Of a stretch of DNA of 64,000 bases, positions 26,500 through 35,226 are shown in pieces. A program made the position numbers and the translations under genes. Source of the DNA: Candidatus Omnitrophota bacterium (lineage in GTDB: Bacteria > Omnitrophota > Gorgyraeia > 2-02-FULL-51-18); the NCBI GenBank assembly GCA_022072175.1, contig JAJVIE010000003.1, positions 1,295,893 to 1,359,892 on the forward strand, given 5' to 3'. The notes under the pieces were generated by a model that was not told the origin of the DNA, did not search any database, and worked only from the letters and a program-made list of their open reading frames with translations. Positions within the stretch are counted from its first letter, which is position 1, and each line of letters opens with the position of its first letter.

Positions 26500-28230
26500 A
26501 TGCGAGACGCACGTCAAATCACCGGCTGGACCCTGTTGGCGACCCTCTGCGCTTCCCCCGTCTGGGCCGGCGCCGCGGACTCCTTCACTCCGGCCTACGA
26601 GGTCTCCGTGCCCGCCGAGAGGTTCCGTCAGGACGCCTCGCGCTCGACCGAACTGACCCTTCCCGAGCGCCCCGAGATCGAACGTCCGGAAGAGACTGTC
26701 AGCGCGGCCGATCCGATCCAGGAGGGTCCGGAGTTCTATGTACGCGAGATCCGCCTCGAAGGACTGTCGGCCCTGCCGCAGTCAGTGATCCTGCCCCAGA
26801 TCGCGATGTACGAACACCGGCGTCTGCTCTTCAGCGACCTGAAGGAGTTGGCGGACAAGCTCACAGCGCTCTACCGCTCCTCCGGCTACGTCACCACCAA
26901 GGTCTACATCCCGCCCCAGAAGATCGAGGACGGACTGGTCATCCTCCAGGCGCTCGAGGGCAAGGTCGGCAAGGTCATCGTCGAGGGCAATCAATTCTTC
27001 GGCGACCACATCTACACCCGCGATGCCCGCACGCCCGAGGGCAGCGTGATCAACTTCCCCGAGCTCGAGATGCGTCTGTACGAGATGAACCAGCGTCCCG
27101 ACCGCAAAGCCCGCGCCTACCTGCAGCCCGGCCAGGAGAGCGGTACGACCGACATCGTGCTCAAGACCGAGGACCGCCGGCCGTGGCACGTCAAATACGG
27201 CTTTCACAACCGGGGCACCAAGCTCACTCACCGTTCGCGTCATGAGATCATCGCCGAGCACAACAACCTCTTCGGCCGCGGGGATTCCGTCGGCGGCACC
27301 GTGACCCTGGCGGAAGACAACGCTTTCAGAGGCACGGCCCTGAGCTACCAGAGGCCTTTCTCCCGTTGGGACGGATCCCTGCTGGTCTCGGGCGGCGTGG
27401 CCGACAGCCAACTGCAGGGACACCTGCGCGGCTCCGACATCGACGGTGAGTCGTGGTTCCTCTCCCCCGGCGTTCAATGGAACCTCTGGCGCCGGGCGGG
27501 ACGCAAGCTCGACCTGTACGCCGGACTCGACGCCAAGAGCTCCAAGACCCTGGTGGCGGGGTTCAAGAGCGCCTACGACCAGACGCGCGCCTTCCGCGTG
27601 GGTCCGCGCTGGACGATGCTCGATCCGAGGGGCAAGACGATCGTCAACGCCGATGTGCACTGGGGCTTCCCTAACTTTTTCGGCAGTATCGACAGTGGCA
27701 ACGTCGCCACTTCCACTCGCTCCGTAGCCGGCGGTGATTTCACGTACTACACGATCCAGATGGCCCGCGTGCACCGCATGCCCTGGGACGCTTTCCTGAT
27801 CGGTCGTCTGGGCGGCCAGTGGTCGCACAGCTCGCTGGTGCTGGCCGAGCAGTACCGGATCGGCGGGGCCTACTCGGTGCGCGGCTATCCGGAATCGGAC
27901 GCGCTCGGGGACCACGGATACAACTTTTCGCTCGAGTACAACTTCCCGTCGTTCTTCGTGCCCAAGGACTGGCAGGTTCCCTTCGCCCGCAAGAAGACCT
28001 GGCGCGAAACGCTCAGGATGGCGGCTTTCATCGACGGCGGACAGACCCTGTACAAGGAGACCATCAACAACGAGGACGACGAGTTCCTCCTGGGCGTCGG
28101 CGTCGGTCTCCGGTTCAACATCGACGACAACCTTTCCCTGATCTGGGACGTGGCCATACCCGTCGGCGATGACTCCTCCGATGACGAGGACGCCCTGCAG
28201 ACGCATATCGCCTTCCGCGCGGGCTGGTAA
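26500..28230 (+). CDS. TpsB/ShlB-type two-partner secretion outer membrane transporter
   Basis: 576 residues. Signal peptide, a Pro/Glu-rich linker, then POTRA domains (FYVREIRLEGLSALPQSVI near 80; GKVGKVIVEGNQFFGD near 155) and a 16-strand-type beta barrel from about 225 with IGGAYSVRGYPES (VRGY motif of the L6 loop) near 458. It exports a TpsA exoprotein. The obvious partner is the convergent gene at 28362-33206; most tpsB genes are instead directly upstream of tpsA in one operon. Confidence 0.9.
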   Translation: MRDARQITGWTLLATLCASPVWAGAADSFTPAYEVSVPAERFRQDASRSTELTLPERPEIERPEETVSAADPIQEGPEFYVREIRLEGLSALPQSVILPQIAMYEHRRLLFSDLKELADKLTALYRSSGYVTTKVYIPPQKIEDGLVILQALEGKVGKVIVEGNQFFGDHIYTRDARTPEGSVINFPELEMRLYEMNQRPDRKARAYLQPGQESGTTDIVLKTEDRRPWHVKYGFHNRGTKLTHRSRHEIIAEHNNLFGRGDSVGGTVTLAEDNAFRGTALSYQRPFSRWDGSLLVSGGVADSQLQGHLRGSDIDGESWFLSPGVQWNLWRRAGRKLDLYAGLDAKSSKTLVAGFKSAYDQTRAFRVGPRWTMLDPRGKTIVNADVHWGFPNFFGSIDSGNVATSTRSVAGGDFTYYTIQMARVHRMPWDAFLIGRLGGQWSHSSLVLAEQYRIGGAYSVRGYPESDALGDHGYNFSLEYNFPSFFVPKDWQVPFARKKTWRETLRMAAFIDGGQTLYKETINNEDDEFLLGVGVGLRFNIDDNLSLIWDVAIPVGDDSSDDEDALQTHIAFRAGW

Positions 28231-28294
28231 CCGCGCTCCTGCCCGACCTCCGTCCCCGCTCCTAAGGCTCCGATCGATCTCCCCGCAAACAGCT

Positions 28295-28344
28295 CCGCCC
28301 GCCGGGGTGGCGGCGGGCGGGTGCGGTCCGAAGACCTGCGGACC
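28295..28344. terminator. Tandem hairpins between convergent tpsB and tpsA
   Basis: CCGCCCGCC/GGCGGGCGG (28295-28303 with 28312-28320) and GGTCCG/CGGACC (28325-28330 with 28339-28344) lie in the 131-base gap between the two stops. Neither has a long U-tract; a bidirectional terminator is the likeliest role. Confidence 0.45.
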
Positions 28345-28361
28345 TTGGAGCGGAAGAGTTC

Positions 28362-31300
28362 CTAACCGATCAGCTGAATATTCCCGGCGGCGTTGGTCAA
28401 GGCTCCCGTGGCCGGCAGGATGCCTTCCTGATTGACCGGCCCCGTATACTCGGACGTGTTCAATGACGCCGAGCCCGACGAAGACCCTGAAGGCGCCGCT
28501 CGCCGAGAAGTCGGTCGCCGTAACGGTTGTCCTGAAGGATCGCTGAGCGTTTCGGGCTCCGAACCCTCCAAGGCGTCGCCCGCGTTCAGGTCGGAGCCGT
28601 CACCGGCGGGCTCGAACTGCGAACGATTGACCTCGGTGATGTTGATCTGGGTCTCGCCAGCGGGCGGCGGCGTGTTGGTGTCGACGGTGAACCATCCGGA
28701 AGTGTTGCCTCCGTTCGTCGAACCGGCCGGATCGATCGTGGTGCCCGAAGTGTTGCTCGAGTCCGAGACCGTCACGAACGTGATGTCCGTCGCCGCGGGG
28801 TCCACGAACCAGCGCTGTCCGGCCGACGTGCTGGAAAGCACGATGTTGTTGCCCGAGGCTCCGGTGAGCGTGAGCGTGCCGTCCACGGTGAACGTGTCCC
28901 CCGCGCCGAACTGCAGCGTCTTGCCCGCCGTGATGGACGTCAAGTTATTGAACGTGATCGAGCCCGCTCCCGCCCCCGAAATGTTGAGCGTAGCCGCGGT
29001 GGTCGTATCCAGCGTCACGGTGCCGCTGTTGTGGTTGAACGTCCCCCCGGTCATGAGGAAATCGTCCCCGACCGTGAAGCTCATCGCGGCTCCCGGAGCC
29101 GTGAAATCCCCGTCGGTGAGCGTGAAGATCCCATTGACGTCCAGCGACGAGACGAAGGAGATGTCGTCGTCGGCGGCCCCCCCGGTGTTGTTGACCGTGA
29201 AGTTGTTGAACGACTTGGTCGCTCCCGTTGTGAGCACCTGGTCGGTCGTTCCGTCAAGGACCCACGTGGACCCGGTCGAGGTGAACGTGTCCAACGCGGT
29301 CATATCGAGCGAGGCGCCCGCGTAATTGACGGTGCGATTGGTGATGTCGAGCGTCGTGGTGCCTCCGGTCGTGTTGAAGCTGAGCGTGCCGTTGATGTCG
29401 GCGGTGTCGGCCAGGGTCAGACTGCCGCTGGCGGTGGCGGTGCCGATCTGGACGTTGTTGAAACCTTTGCCCGCCGAGGTCAGCGTGGTCGTGCCGTCGA
29501 AGATGACGGTCGAACCGGTCACGGTGAACGTATCGGCGTTGGTGAGGTCCAGCGCCGGTCCGGCGTAGTTCACGGTACGGCTGGAGATGTTGAGGACCGC
29601 GGTGCCGCCGGTGGTGTTGAACGCCAGCGTTCCGTTGATGTCGGCGTCGTCCGCGAGCGTGAGATTGCCGCTTGCGGTGGCGGTGCCGACGGTGATGTTG
29701 TTGAAGCTCTCCCCTGCGGAGGTCAGCGTGACGTTGCCGTCGATGATCACCGTGGAGCCGGTGGCCGTGAACGTATCGGCGTTGGTGAGGTCCATCGTGG
29801 ACCCGGAGATCGTGAGGGTCTGGCTGTTGAGATCGAGCGCCGCGGTGCCGCCGGTGGTGTTGAACGTCAGACTGCCGTTGAGGTCAGCGGCATCCTGCAG
29901 GGTCACACTGCCGCTGGCGCTGTTGGAGCCGACCTGGACGTGATGGAAAGCCTTGGTGGCCGAGGTCAGCGCCGTGGTCCCGTCGAAGATGACCGTGGAC
30001 CCCGACGACGTGAACGTGTCGAGGTTCGTCAGGTTGAGGGTGGCCGCGGAGTAGTTGAGCGTCTGGGATCCGAGGTCCAGGGTCGTGGTGCCTCCGGTCG
30101 TGTTGAACGAGAGCGTCCCGTTGATGTCCGCCCCGTCCGCAAGGGTCAGACTGCCGCTGGCCGTGGCCGTGCCGATCTGGACGTTGTTGAAGCTCCGAGT
30201 GGCGGACGTCAGCGTGGTCGTGCCGTCGAAGATCACGGTCGATCCGGTCGACGTGAACGTATCGGCGTTGGTGAGGTTCATCGCCGAACCCGCGAAGTTG
30301 ACGGTCTGACCGCCGAGGTCCATCGCCGCGGTGCCGCCGGTCGTATTGAAGGTCAGGCTGCCGTTGAGGTCCGCCGCGTCCGCAAGGGTCAGACTGCCGC
30401 TGGCCGTGGCCGTGCCGATGGTGACGTTGTTGAGGCTCTTGCCCGCCGAGGTCAGCGTGGTCGTACCGTCGAAGATCACGGTCGATCCGGTGGACGTGAA
30501 CGTATCGGCGTTGGTGAGGTTCATCGCCGAACCCGCGAAGTTGACGGTCTGACCGCCGAGGTCCATCGCCGCGGTGCCGCCCGTGGTGTTGAACGTAAGA
30601 TCTCCGTTGAGGTCCGCCGCGTCCGCAAGGGTCAGACTGCCGCTGGCCGTGGCCGTGCCGATGGTGACGTTGTTGAGGCTCTGACCCGCGGAGGTCAACG
30701 TGGTCGTGCCGTCGAAGATCACGGTCGATCCGGTCGACGTGAACGTATCGGCGTTGGTGAGGTTCATCGCCGAACCCGCGAAGTTGACGGTCTGACTGCC
30801 GAGGTCCATCGCCGCGGTGCCGCCGGTCGTATTGAAGGTCAGACTGCCGTTGAGGTCCGCCGCGTCCGCGAGCGTCAGCGATCCGCTGGCCGTGGCCGTG
30901 CCGATGGTGACGTTGTTGAGGCTCTTGCCCGCCGAGGTCAGCGTGGTCGTACCGTCGAAGATCACGGTCGATCCGGTCGACGTGAACGTGTCGGCGTTGG
31001 TGAGGTTCAGCGTACCCCCGGCGTAATTGACGGTCTGGCTGTTGAGATCGATCGCGGCCGTTCCGCCCGTGGTGTTGAACGAGAGCGTCCCGTTGATGTC
31101 GGTGGCATCCTGCAGGGTGACACTGCCGCTCGCCGTCGCGGTGCCGACCTGTACGTTGTTGAAGCTCTCTCCGGCGGATGTGACGTTGCTGGTGCCGTCG
31201 AAGATGACCGTGTTGGCGCCCGAAGTATAGTTGCCTCCGGTCGTGTTCCAGTGACCGGCGAGCGTGATGTTGTTACCCGATGAGACCAGCGTGCCCGCGC

Positions 31301-33206
31301 TGACCGTGAGGTTGCCGTTGACGTCCAGAGCGGCGTCCTGCGTCCAGTCACCGGACCCCGAGAACGTCAGGTTGAAGTAGTTGTCGCCGGCCGCGAGGTT
31401 GGCGTACGAACCCCCGCCGTCATAGTCGACGGTGCCCGAGTCGGTATCGAACGTTGTGATCGTCACGGTCTCACCGCCCTGCAGGCGGAGCGTACCGTTG
31501 TTGTTGAGCGTGGTCGCCGTCAGCGCGTTGCCGTTGATGTCGAGAATGGCGCCGCCGGTCAGCGCCAGGGTCGTGACGTTGTAAGCGGAGTTCGCCGTGA
31601 ACGCCGGGGTGCCGGTGGACGCGGCGATCGACAGCTGGCCGACGTTCGTGATGGCGTAGAGCGTGGAGGCCGCTCCGGCCGCGAGCGTCACATCGTTACC
31701 GCCGCCGTCGACGGTCGCCGTCGCGTTCATCGTGAGGGCCCCGGTACCGTTAGCGTCGAAATCCGCCCGGAGCGCGCCGTTGCCCGTGAACGCCACGTCG
31801 CTGGAAGCGCCCAACTGGATATCGCCGTTGGCGCGAAGCTCCATGGCGCCGAGCGACAGGTCGGCGTCGGATCCGGTGACGACATTACCCGTCACCGCGA
31901 TGGTTTCCGTCATCGTATAGGTGTTCGCGCCGGTGGAGCTCGAGAGGGTCAGGTTGGCGACGCCGCCGATGGTCTCGAGGTTGGAAGCGTCCCCGGTGGT
32001 CAACTGCAGGTTGAATCCTCCGCCGACGATCGAGGAGCCGGCGCTCATCGTGAATCCGCCCGTGCCGTCGTTGTTGTCGTCGGCCTGGAAGTGCGTGTCG
32101 GCGGTCAGCGTGATCACCGCCGCGGCATCGACGATGATATCGCCGCTGTCGCTGACCGTCCCGCTGTAGTCACCGGTCGCGAGGTTGATCGCGCCGTCCT
32201 TGTTGATGATGCTCGAGACGGGCACCCGGTAGACGCCGCCCACCGTGAACGCCGCGCCCCGCTCGATCAGCTCTCCCACGTCGAGCACGCCGGTGCTGCG
32301 GACATTACCCTCGGCCAGCAGGCTCGCCTGACCGCCGTGGGCGATGACAGACCCGGTGTTGTGGACGGAACCGTTGGACACCAGCTCGATCACCCCGTCG
32401 CGCTCCACCACTTGCTGGGCCCGGACCACGCCCGTGTTGTTGACCAGGAGGTCCAGCGTGTCGTTGAGGGCCTTGGCGGTGAGCAGGACCTTGCCGCCAT
32501 CGGCGGCGGCCTCTCCCGAGTTGGTCACGAGCGGCTCTCCGGAGCTGTCGGCGACGCCTTCGTCCACGACGAGGTTCACCAGACCTCCGGGATCGAAGGA
32601 CAGTGTCGCCCGCGTACCAGCGCCCAGAGCCACCGTCCCGAGATAGGCCGTCAGCACGCCGCGGTTGGCGACACCTTCGGACAAGAGGACGATGTGGCCT
32701 CCCGGCGCAGCGGTGATATTCGCTTCATTGAGGATGAATCCGGTCGGCGAGCCGGCGCCCTTCTCGAAGATCATCTGTCCGGCCAGGTAATCGGCGGTGG
32801 AGATGTTAAGCGTCGAGGCCGCCAGGGATCCGACCTGGATGTCCGCCGACGCTCCGAAGTGAATGCCGTTGGGATTGACCAGCACGAACTGGCCGTTGGC
32901 GAAGAGCGAACCGAAGATGTCGCTGGTCGAACCGCCGGTAACGCGACCGAGCACGCTGGCCGAATCGATCGGCTGTACGAAGCGCACGGTCTCGCCCTGA
33001 CCGATGGAGAACGAATCGAAGTTGATGACAGCCCGGTCCGAGGCCGTGATGGTCAGGATCGATGGGTCGCTGGTGTCGAACGTCACATCGCCGGATTCGA
33101 CGGACCACCCCGCGGGCAGGGCCCATGCGGCCGGAGCGCCGACGGACAGGAGACAAAAGGCAGGCAATAGAAGACCGGCGATCCACAGGCGACAACGACG
33201 GACCAT
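28362..33206 (-). CDS. TpsA-type secreted exoprotein with 81-residue repeats
   Basis: 1614 residues. Signal peptide to ~residue 30, then a filamentous-haemagglutinin TPS domain (residues ~35-290; FDSFSIGQGETVRFVQP, LVNPNGIHFG, IFGSLFANGQFV). A serine/threonine/glycine-rich beta-helical body follows; residues ~665-1312 are eight 81-residue repeats of the type STVIFDGTTTLTSAG..., the middle ones nearly identical. The C-terminal 300 residues end in a charged linker (REAAP-type residues RRPTSRRAAPSGSSS) and GNIQLIG. A large surface adhesin or structural protein exported by the TpsB at 26500. Start ATG at 33206 has a GGGAG site and a strong promoter. Confidence 0.9.
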   Translation of the reverse strand: MVRRCRLWIAGLLLPAFCLLSVGAPAAWALPAGWSVESGDVTFDTSDPSILTITASDRAVINFDSFSIGQGETVRFVQPIDSASVLGRVTGGSTSDIFGSLFANGQFVLVNPNGIHFGASADIQVGSLAASTLNISTADYLAGQMIFEKGAGSPTGFILNEANITAAPGGHIVLLSEGVANRGVLTAYLGTVALGAGTRATLSFDPGGLVNLVVDEGVADSSGEPLVTNSGEAAADGGKVLLTAKALNDTLDLLVNNTGVVRAQQVVERDGVIELVSNGSVHNTGSVIAHGGQASLLAEGNVRSTGVLDVGELIERGAAFTVGGVYRVPVSSIINKDGAINLATGDYSGTVSDSGDIIVDAAAVITLTADTHFQADDNNDGTGGFTMSAGSSIVGGGFNLQLTTGDASNLETIGGVANLTLSSSTGANTYTMTETIAVTGNVVTGSDADLSLGAMELRANGDIQLGASSDVAFTGNGALRADFDANGTGALTMNATATVDGGGNDVTLAAGAASTLYAITNVGQLSIAASTGTPAFTANSAYNVTTLALTGGAILDINGNALTATTLNNNGTLRLQGGETVTITTFDTDSGTVDYDGGGSYANLAAGDNYFNLTFSGSGDWTQDAALDVNGNLTVSAGTLVSSGNNITLAGHWNTTGGNYTSGANTVIFDGTSNVTSAGESFNNVQVGTATASGSVTLQDATDINGTLSFNTTGGTAAIDLNSQTVNYAGGTLNLTNADTFTSTGSTVIFDGTTTLTSAGKSLNNVTIGTATASGSLTLADAADLNGSLTFNTTGGTAAMDLGSQTVNFAGSAMNLTNADTFTSTGSTVIFDGTTTLTSAGQSLNNVTIGTATASGSLTLADAADLNGDLTFNTTGGTAAMDLGGQTVNFAGSAMNLTNADTFTSTGSTVIFDGTTTLTSAGKSLNNVTIGTATASGSLTLADAADLNGSLTFNTTGGTAAMDLGGQTVNFAGSAMNLTNADTFTSTGSTVIFDGTTTLTSATRSFNNVQIGTATASGSLTLADGADINGTLSFNTTGGTTTLDLGSQTLNYSAATLNLTNLDTFTSSGSTVIFDGTTALTSATKAFHHVQVGSNSASGSVTLQDAADLNGSLTFNTTGGTAALDLNSQTLTISGSTMDLTNADTFTATGSTVIIDGNVTLTSAGESFNNITVGTATASGNLTLADDADINGTLAFNTTGGTAVLNISSRTVNYAGPALDLTNADTFTVTGSTVIFDGTTTLTSAGKGFNNVQIGTATASGSLTLADTADINGTLSFNTTGGTTTLDITNRTVNYAGASLDMTALDTFTSTGSTWVLDGTTDQVLTTGATKSFNNFTVNNTGGAADDDISFVSSLDVNGIFTLTDGDFTAPGAAMSFTVGDDFLMTGGTFNHNSGTVTLDTTTAATLNISGAGAGSITFNNLTSITAGKTLQFGAGDTFTVDGTLTLTGASGNNIVLSSTSAGQRWFVDPAATDITFVTVSDSSNTSGTTIDPAGSTNGGNTSGWFTVDTNTPPPAGETQINITEVNRSQFEPAGDGSDLNAGDALEGSEPETLSDPSGQPLRRPTSRRAAPSGSSSGSASLNTSEYTGPVNQEGILPATGALTNAAGNIQLIG
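29270..31213 (-). repeat. Eight tandem 243-bp (81-aa) repeats within tpsA
   Basis: Period is exactly 243 bases. The second to fourth units (about 30240-30970) differ at only a few residues, e.g. GKSLNN versus GQSLNN, and read GTATASGSLTLADAADLNG each time; the outer units have diverged. This indicates recent unit duplication or gene conversion in the centre of the array. Confidence 0.88.
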
Positions 33207-33255
33207 AGCACTCCCGGAAATGAATAGAGGGTTTAAAAAACTATACTTTATGATA

Positions 33256-33284
33256 ATTATACATACTATTGCTTAATCTTTCAA
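33256..33284 (-). promoter_or_regulatory. Sigma-70-type promoter of tpsA
   Basis: On the minus strand TTGAAA (33284-33279), 17-base spacer, TATAAT (33261-33256), about 50 bases before the tpsA ATG, in an AT-rich island of about 130 bases that contrasts with the GC-rich surroundings. Confidence 0.75.
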
Positions 33285-33345
33285 AGACAATATTTCCCAT
33301 TCGATATTGTCCTAACTATTTGATTTTGTTTATCTTGTGATAGAT

Positions 33346-34554
33346 TCAGGTGTTCTTTCGAAAAGACCGGATCTTCTCGATGACGTCCACGAGCGTCACA
33401 TCGGGAGTCGATGCGCCCGCGGTCAACCCGATCCGCGTCCAGGACGGGTCGTAAGCACGATCGCGCACGGCGACGGCGCCGGTCCGGGGATCCCTCGAAC
33501 GGACCTCATCGGGCGAGCGCAGATCATCGGCGCTCTCGATGTGATGGAGCGGCACGTGGCCCTGCGCGATCTCGGCCAGGTGCGTGGTGTTCGAGCTGTT
33601 AAAACCACCCACGATGAGCAATAGATCGAGCGGATGGCGCAGCAACTGACGCAGGGCGTCCTGACGATCCTGTGTGGCTCCGCAGATCGTATCGAAGCTA
33701 CGGAAGCGCTCCGCGGTGACGGCTTCGCCGAACCTCGTCACGAACGCCTGCCGGAGAATGCCCTGGATCTCGAGCGACTCCCCCTTGAGCATCGTGGTCT
33801 GATTGGCCATGCCCATCTTGCACGTGGCGGCTTCGAAGCGGAAACCCTCGGGCGCCGCGCCGGGATACCGCCGCAGGAAATCCGCTTCCGAGAGCTCTCC
33901 GAGCACCACGGTGGCCAGCTCACGCGCCTCGGCCACGTTCTCGATGGTGATGTAACTGCCGCCCTCTTTGACGGCCTGCGAGACCGTCGCGCGCGTCTCC
34001 TCGTGATTGCGCTTACCGTGCATGATGGTGATGTACCCGTGACGGGCATAGCCCTCGACGCGCTTCCAGACGTTGATGATGGCCCCGCAGGTGGAATCCA
34101 CGATCGTCACGCCGCACGCGCCCAGGCTCTCGATATCCCTGAAATCCGTGCCGAACGCCGACACCACCACGATGTCGCCCGAGCGCAGCTCGTCGGTGAC
34201 CAAGAGGTGCCTGGCGTCTCGCTGGAGATATCGCACGCCCTTCTCACGGAGCTTACCGTTGATGAAGGGGTTGTGGATGAGCTGGTCCGTGAGGAAGATC
34301 CGCCGGCCGGCGAATCGTTCGCACGTCTCGAAGACCATGTCGATGGCCTTGTCCACTCCGTAGCAGAACCCGAAGTGCTCCGGGAAGCGGAACGTCAACC
34401 CGTCCACCGACAGCATCCCTCCGGAACGCCGGATCTCGGAGATCCCGACGGCCTCGTACTTCTCATGATGGTGGCTGAAACCGGCTCCGAACTCACTTAA
34501 CTTCTTGATAATATTGGTCTTAGGTCCTTTTTCGGACGCGGCGGGAGTACTCAT
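33346..34554 (-). CDS. ispH: 4-hydroxy-3-methylbut-2-enyl diphosphate reductase, long form
   Basis: 402 residues, about 90 longer than the E. coli type and matching the cyanobacterial/plant form. IspH converts HMBPP to IPP and DMAPP using a 4Fe-4S cluster; its Cys ligands are in HFGFCYGVDKAI, VDSTCG and FDTICGATQDRQDA. LIHNPFING, MHGKRNHEETRAT and the substrate loop GGFNSSNTTHL are present. The N-terminal ~50-residue extension (SHHHEKYEAVGISEIRRSGG) is also seen in the long forms. Partner of ispG at 19544. Confidence 0.95.
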   Translation of the reverse strand: MSTPAASEKGPKTNIIKKLSEFGAGFSHHHEKYEAVGISEIRRSGGMLSVDGLTFRFPEHFGFCYGVDKAIDMVFETCERFAGRRIFLTDQLIHNPFINGKLREKGVRYLQRDARHLLVTDELRSGDIVVVSAFGTDFRDIESLGACGVTIVDSTCGAIINVWKRVEGYARHGYITIMHGKRNHEETRATVSQAVKEGGSYITIENVAEARELATVVLGELSEADFLRRYPGAAPEGFRFEAATCKMGMANQTTMLKGESLEIQGILRQAFVTRFGEAVTAERFRSFDTICGATQDRQDALRQLLRHPLDLLLIVGGFNSSNTTHLAEIAQGHVPLHHIESADDLRSPDEVRSRDPRTGAVAVRDRAYDPSWTRIGLTAGASTPDVTLVDVIEKIRSFRKNT

Positions 34555-34677
34555 CGTCTTATCGGGACCCGGAGGTGGTGTCGGACATAGGTCTCTATAT
34601 TACCTGCTCGCCGGACGGCGCGCAACCGGCGCGTCCGGGTGTCCGGGACCGGCTAGGAGCGTCGGCGGCGTTTGTGT

Positions 34678-34683
34678 TATACT
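34678..34683 (+). promoter_or_regulatory. -10 element TATACT upstream of CBS gene
   Basis: TATACT at 34678-34683 with no strong -35. The start codon at 34715 follows after 31 bases with an AAAGGA ribosome site, so unlike several genes here this transcript has a leader. Confidence 0.45.
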
Positions 34684-34714
34684 GTCCGCCTGTTCCCACA
34701 CAAAAGGATCCTGT

Positions 34715-35197
34715 ATGTCCCCGACCAAGTCCATCGAAGAAGTCCTGCGTGAGACCAAGATCTATCAGATCCTCCGCCCCAAGCTCGTGATGGGGTTGCC
34801 GTCCCTCAACCTGCGCGAAGCGCTCGACCTCATGCGTGAGGAGAAGGCCGGGTACCTCGTGATCGCCGACGAGCACTCCCGTCTCAAAGGCATGTTCACG
34901 GAGCGCGAGGTGCTGATGAAGATCCTCGGACGCGATGTCTCGCTCGATGAGCCCATCACCAAGTACATGCGCACCGACCTTCACACTTTGACCAAGTCCG
35001 ACACCATCGACGAGGCGTTGCGGCTCATGAACACGCACAACATCCGTCATATCCCGCTCCTGGACGAGTTCGGCCAGGTCTGCGGGATCCTGTCGGTCCG
35101 CACGATCATCCGTTTCCTGGCGGAGCTGTTCCCCGAGGAGGTCTTCAACCTGCCTCCATCCGCCGACCAGATCGCGAGCACCGTCGAGGGCGGCTAG
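34715..35197 (+). CDS. CBS-domain pair protein
   Basis: 160 residues from the ATG at 34715, chosen for its AAAGGA site and fit to the family; a longer reading upstream would cross the promoter. Two CBS motifs (residues ~22-75 and ~88-145): YLVIADEHSRLKGMFTEREVL and IRHIPLLDEFGQVCGILSVRTII. CBS pairs bind adenine nucleotides and regulate partner enzymes. It is 29 bases upstream of korA on the same strand, and korB itself carries another CBS pair, so it probably senses energy charge for this oxidoreductase (inference). Confidence 0.85.
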   Translation: MSPTKSIEEVLRETKIYQILRPKLVMGLPSLNLREALDLMREEKAGYLVIADEHSRLKGMFTEREVLMKILGRDVSLDEPITKYMRTDLHTLTKSDTIDEALRLMNTHNIRHIPLLDEFGQVCGILSVRTIIRFLAELFPEEVFNLPPSADQIASTVEGG

Positions 35198-35226
35198 AGC
35201 CCCGGTCCACCACACAGGAGATCAAC

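Noticed and set aside
26782..28206. 474-codon minus-strand reading frame over tpsB
   Set aside because: Shadow of a clear TpsB with POTRA and VRGY motifs.
28231..28361. Attachment site or mobile element between tpsB and tpsA
   Set aside because: Only hairpins fit; no integrase, transposase or direct repeats were seen.
29031..31283. 750-codon plus-strand reading frame
   Set aside because: It is the antisense of the 81-residue repeats of tpsA; low-complexity Arg/Gly/Asp-rich protein with the same 243-base period and no signal or domain.
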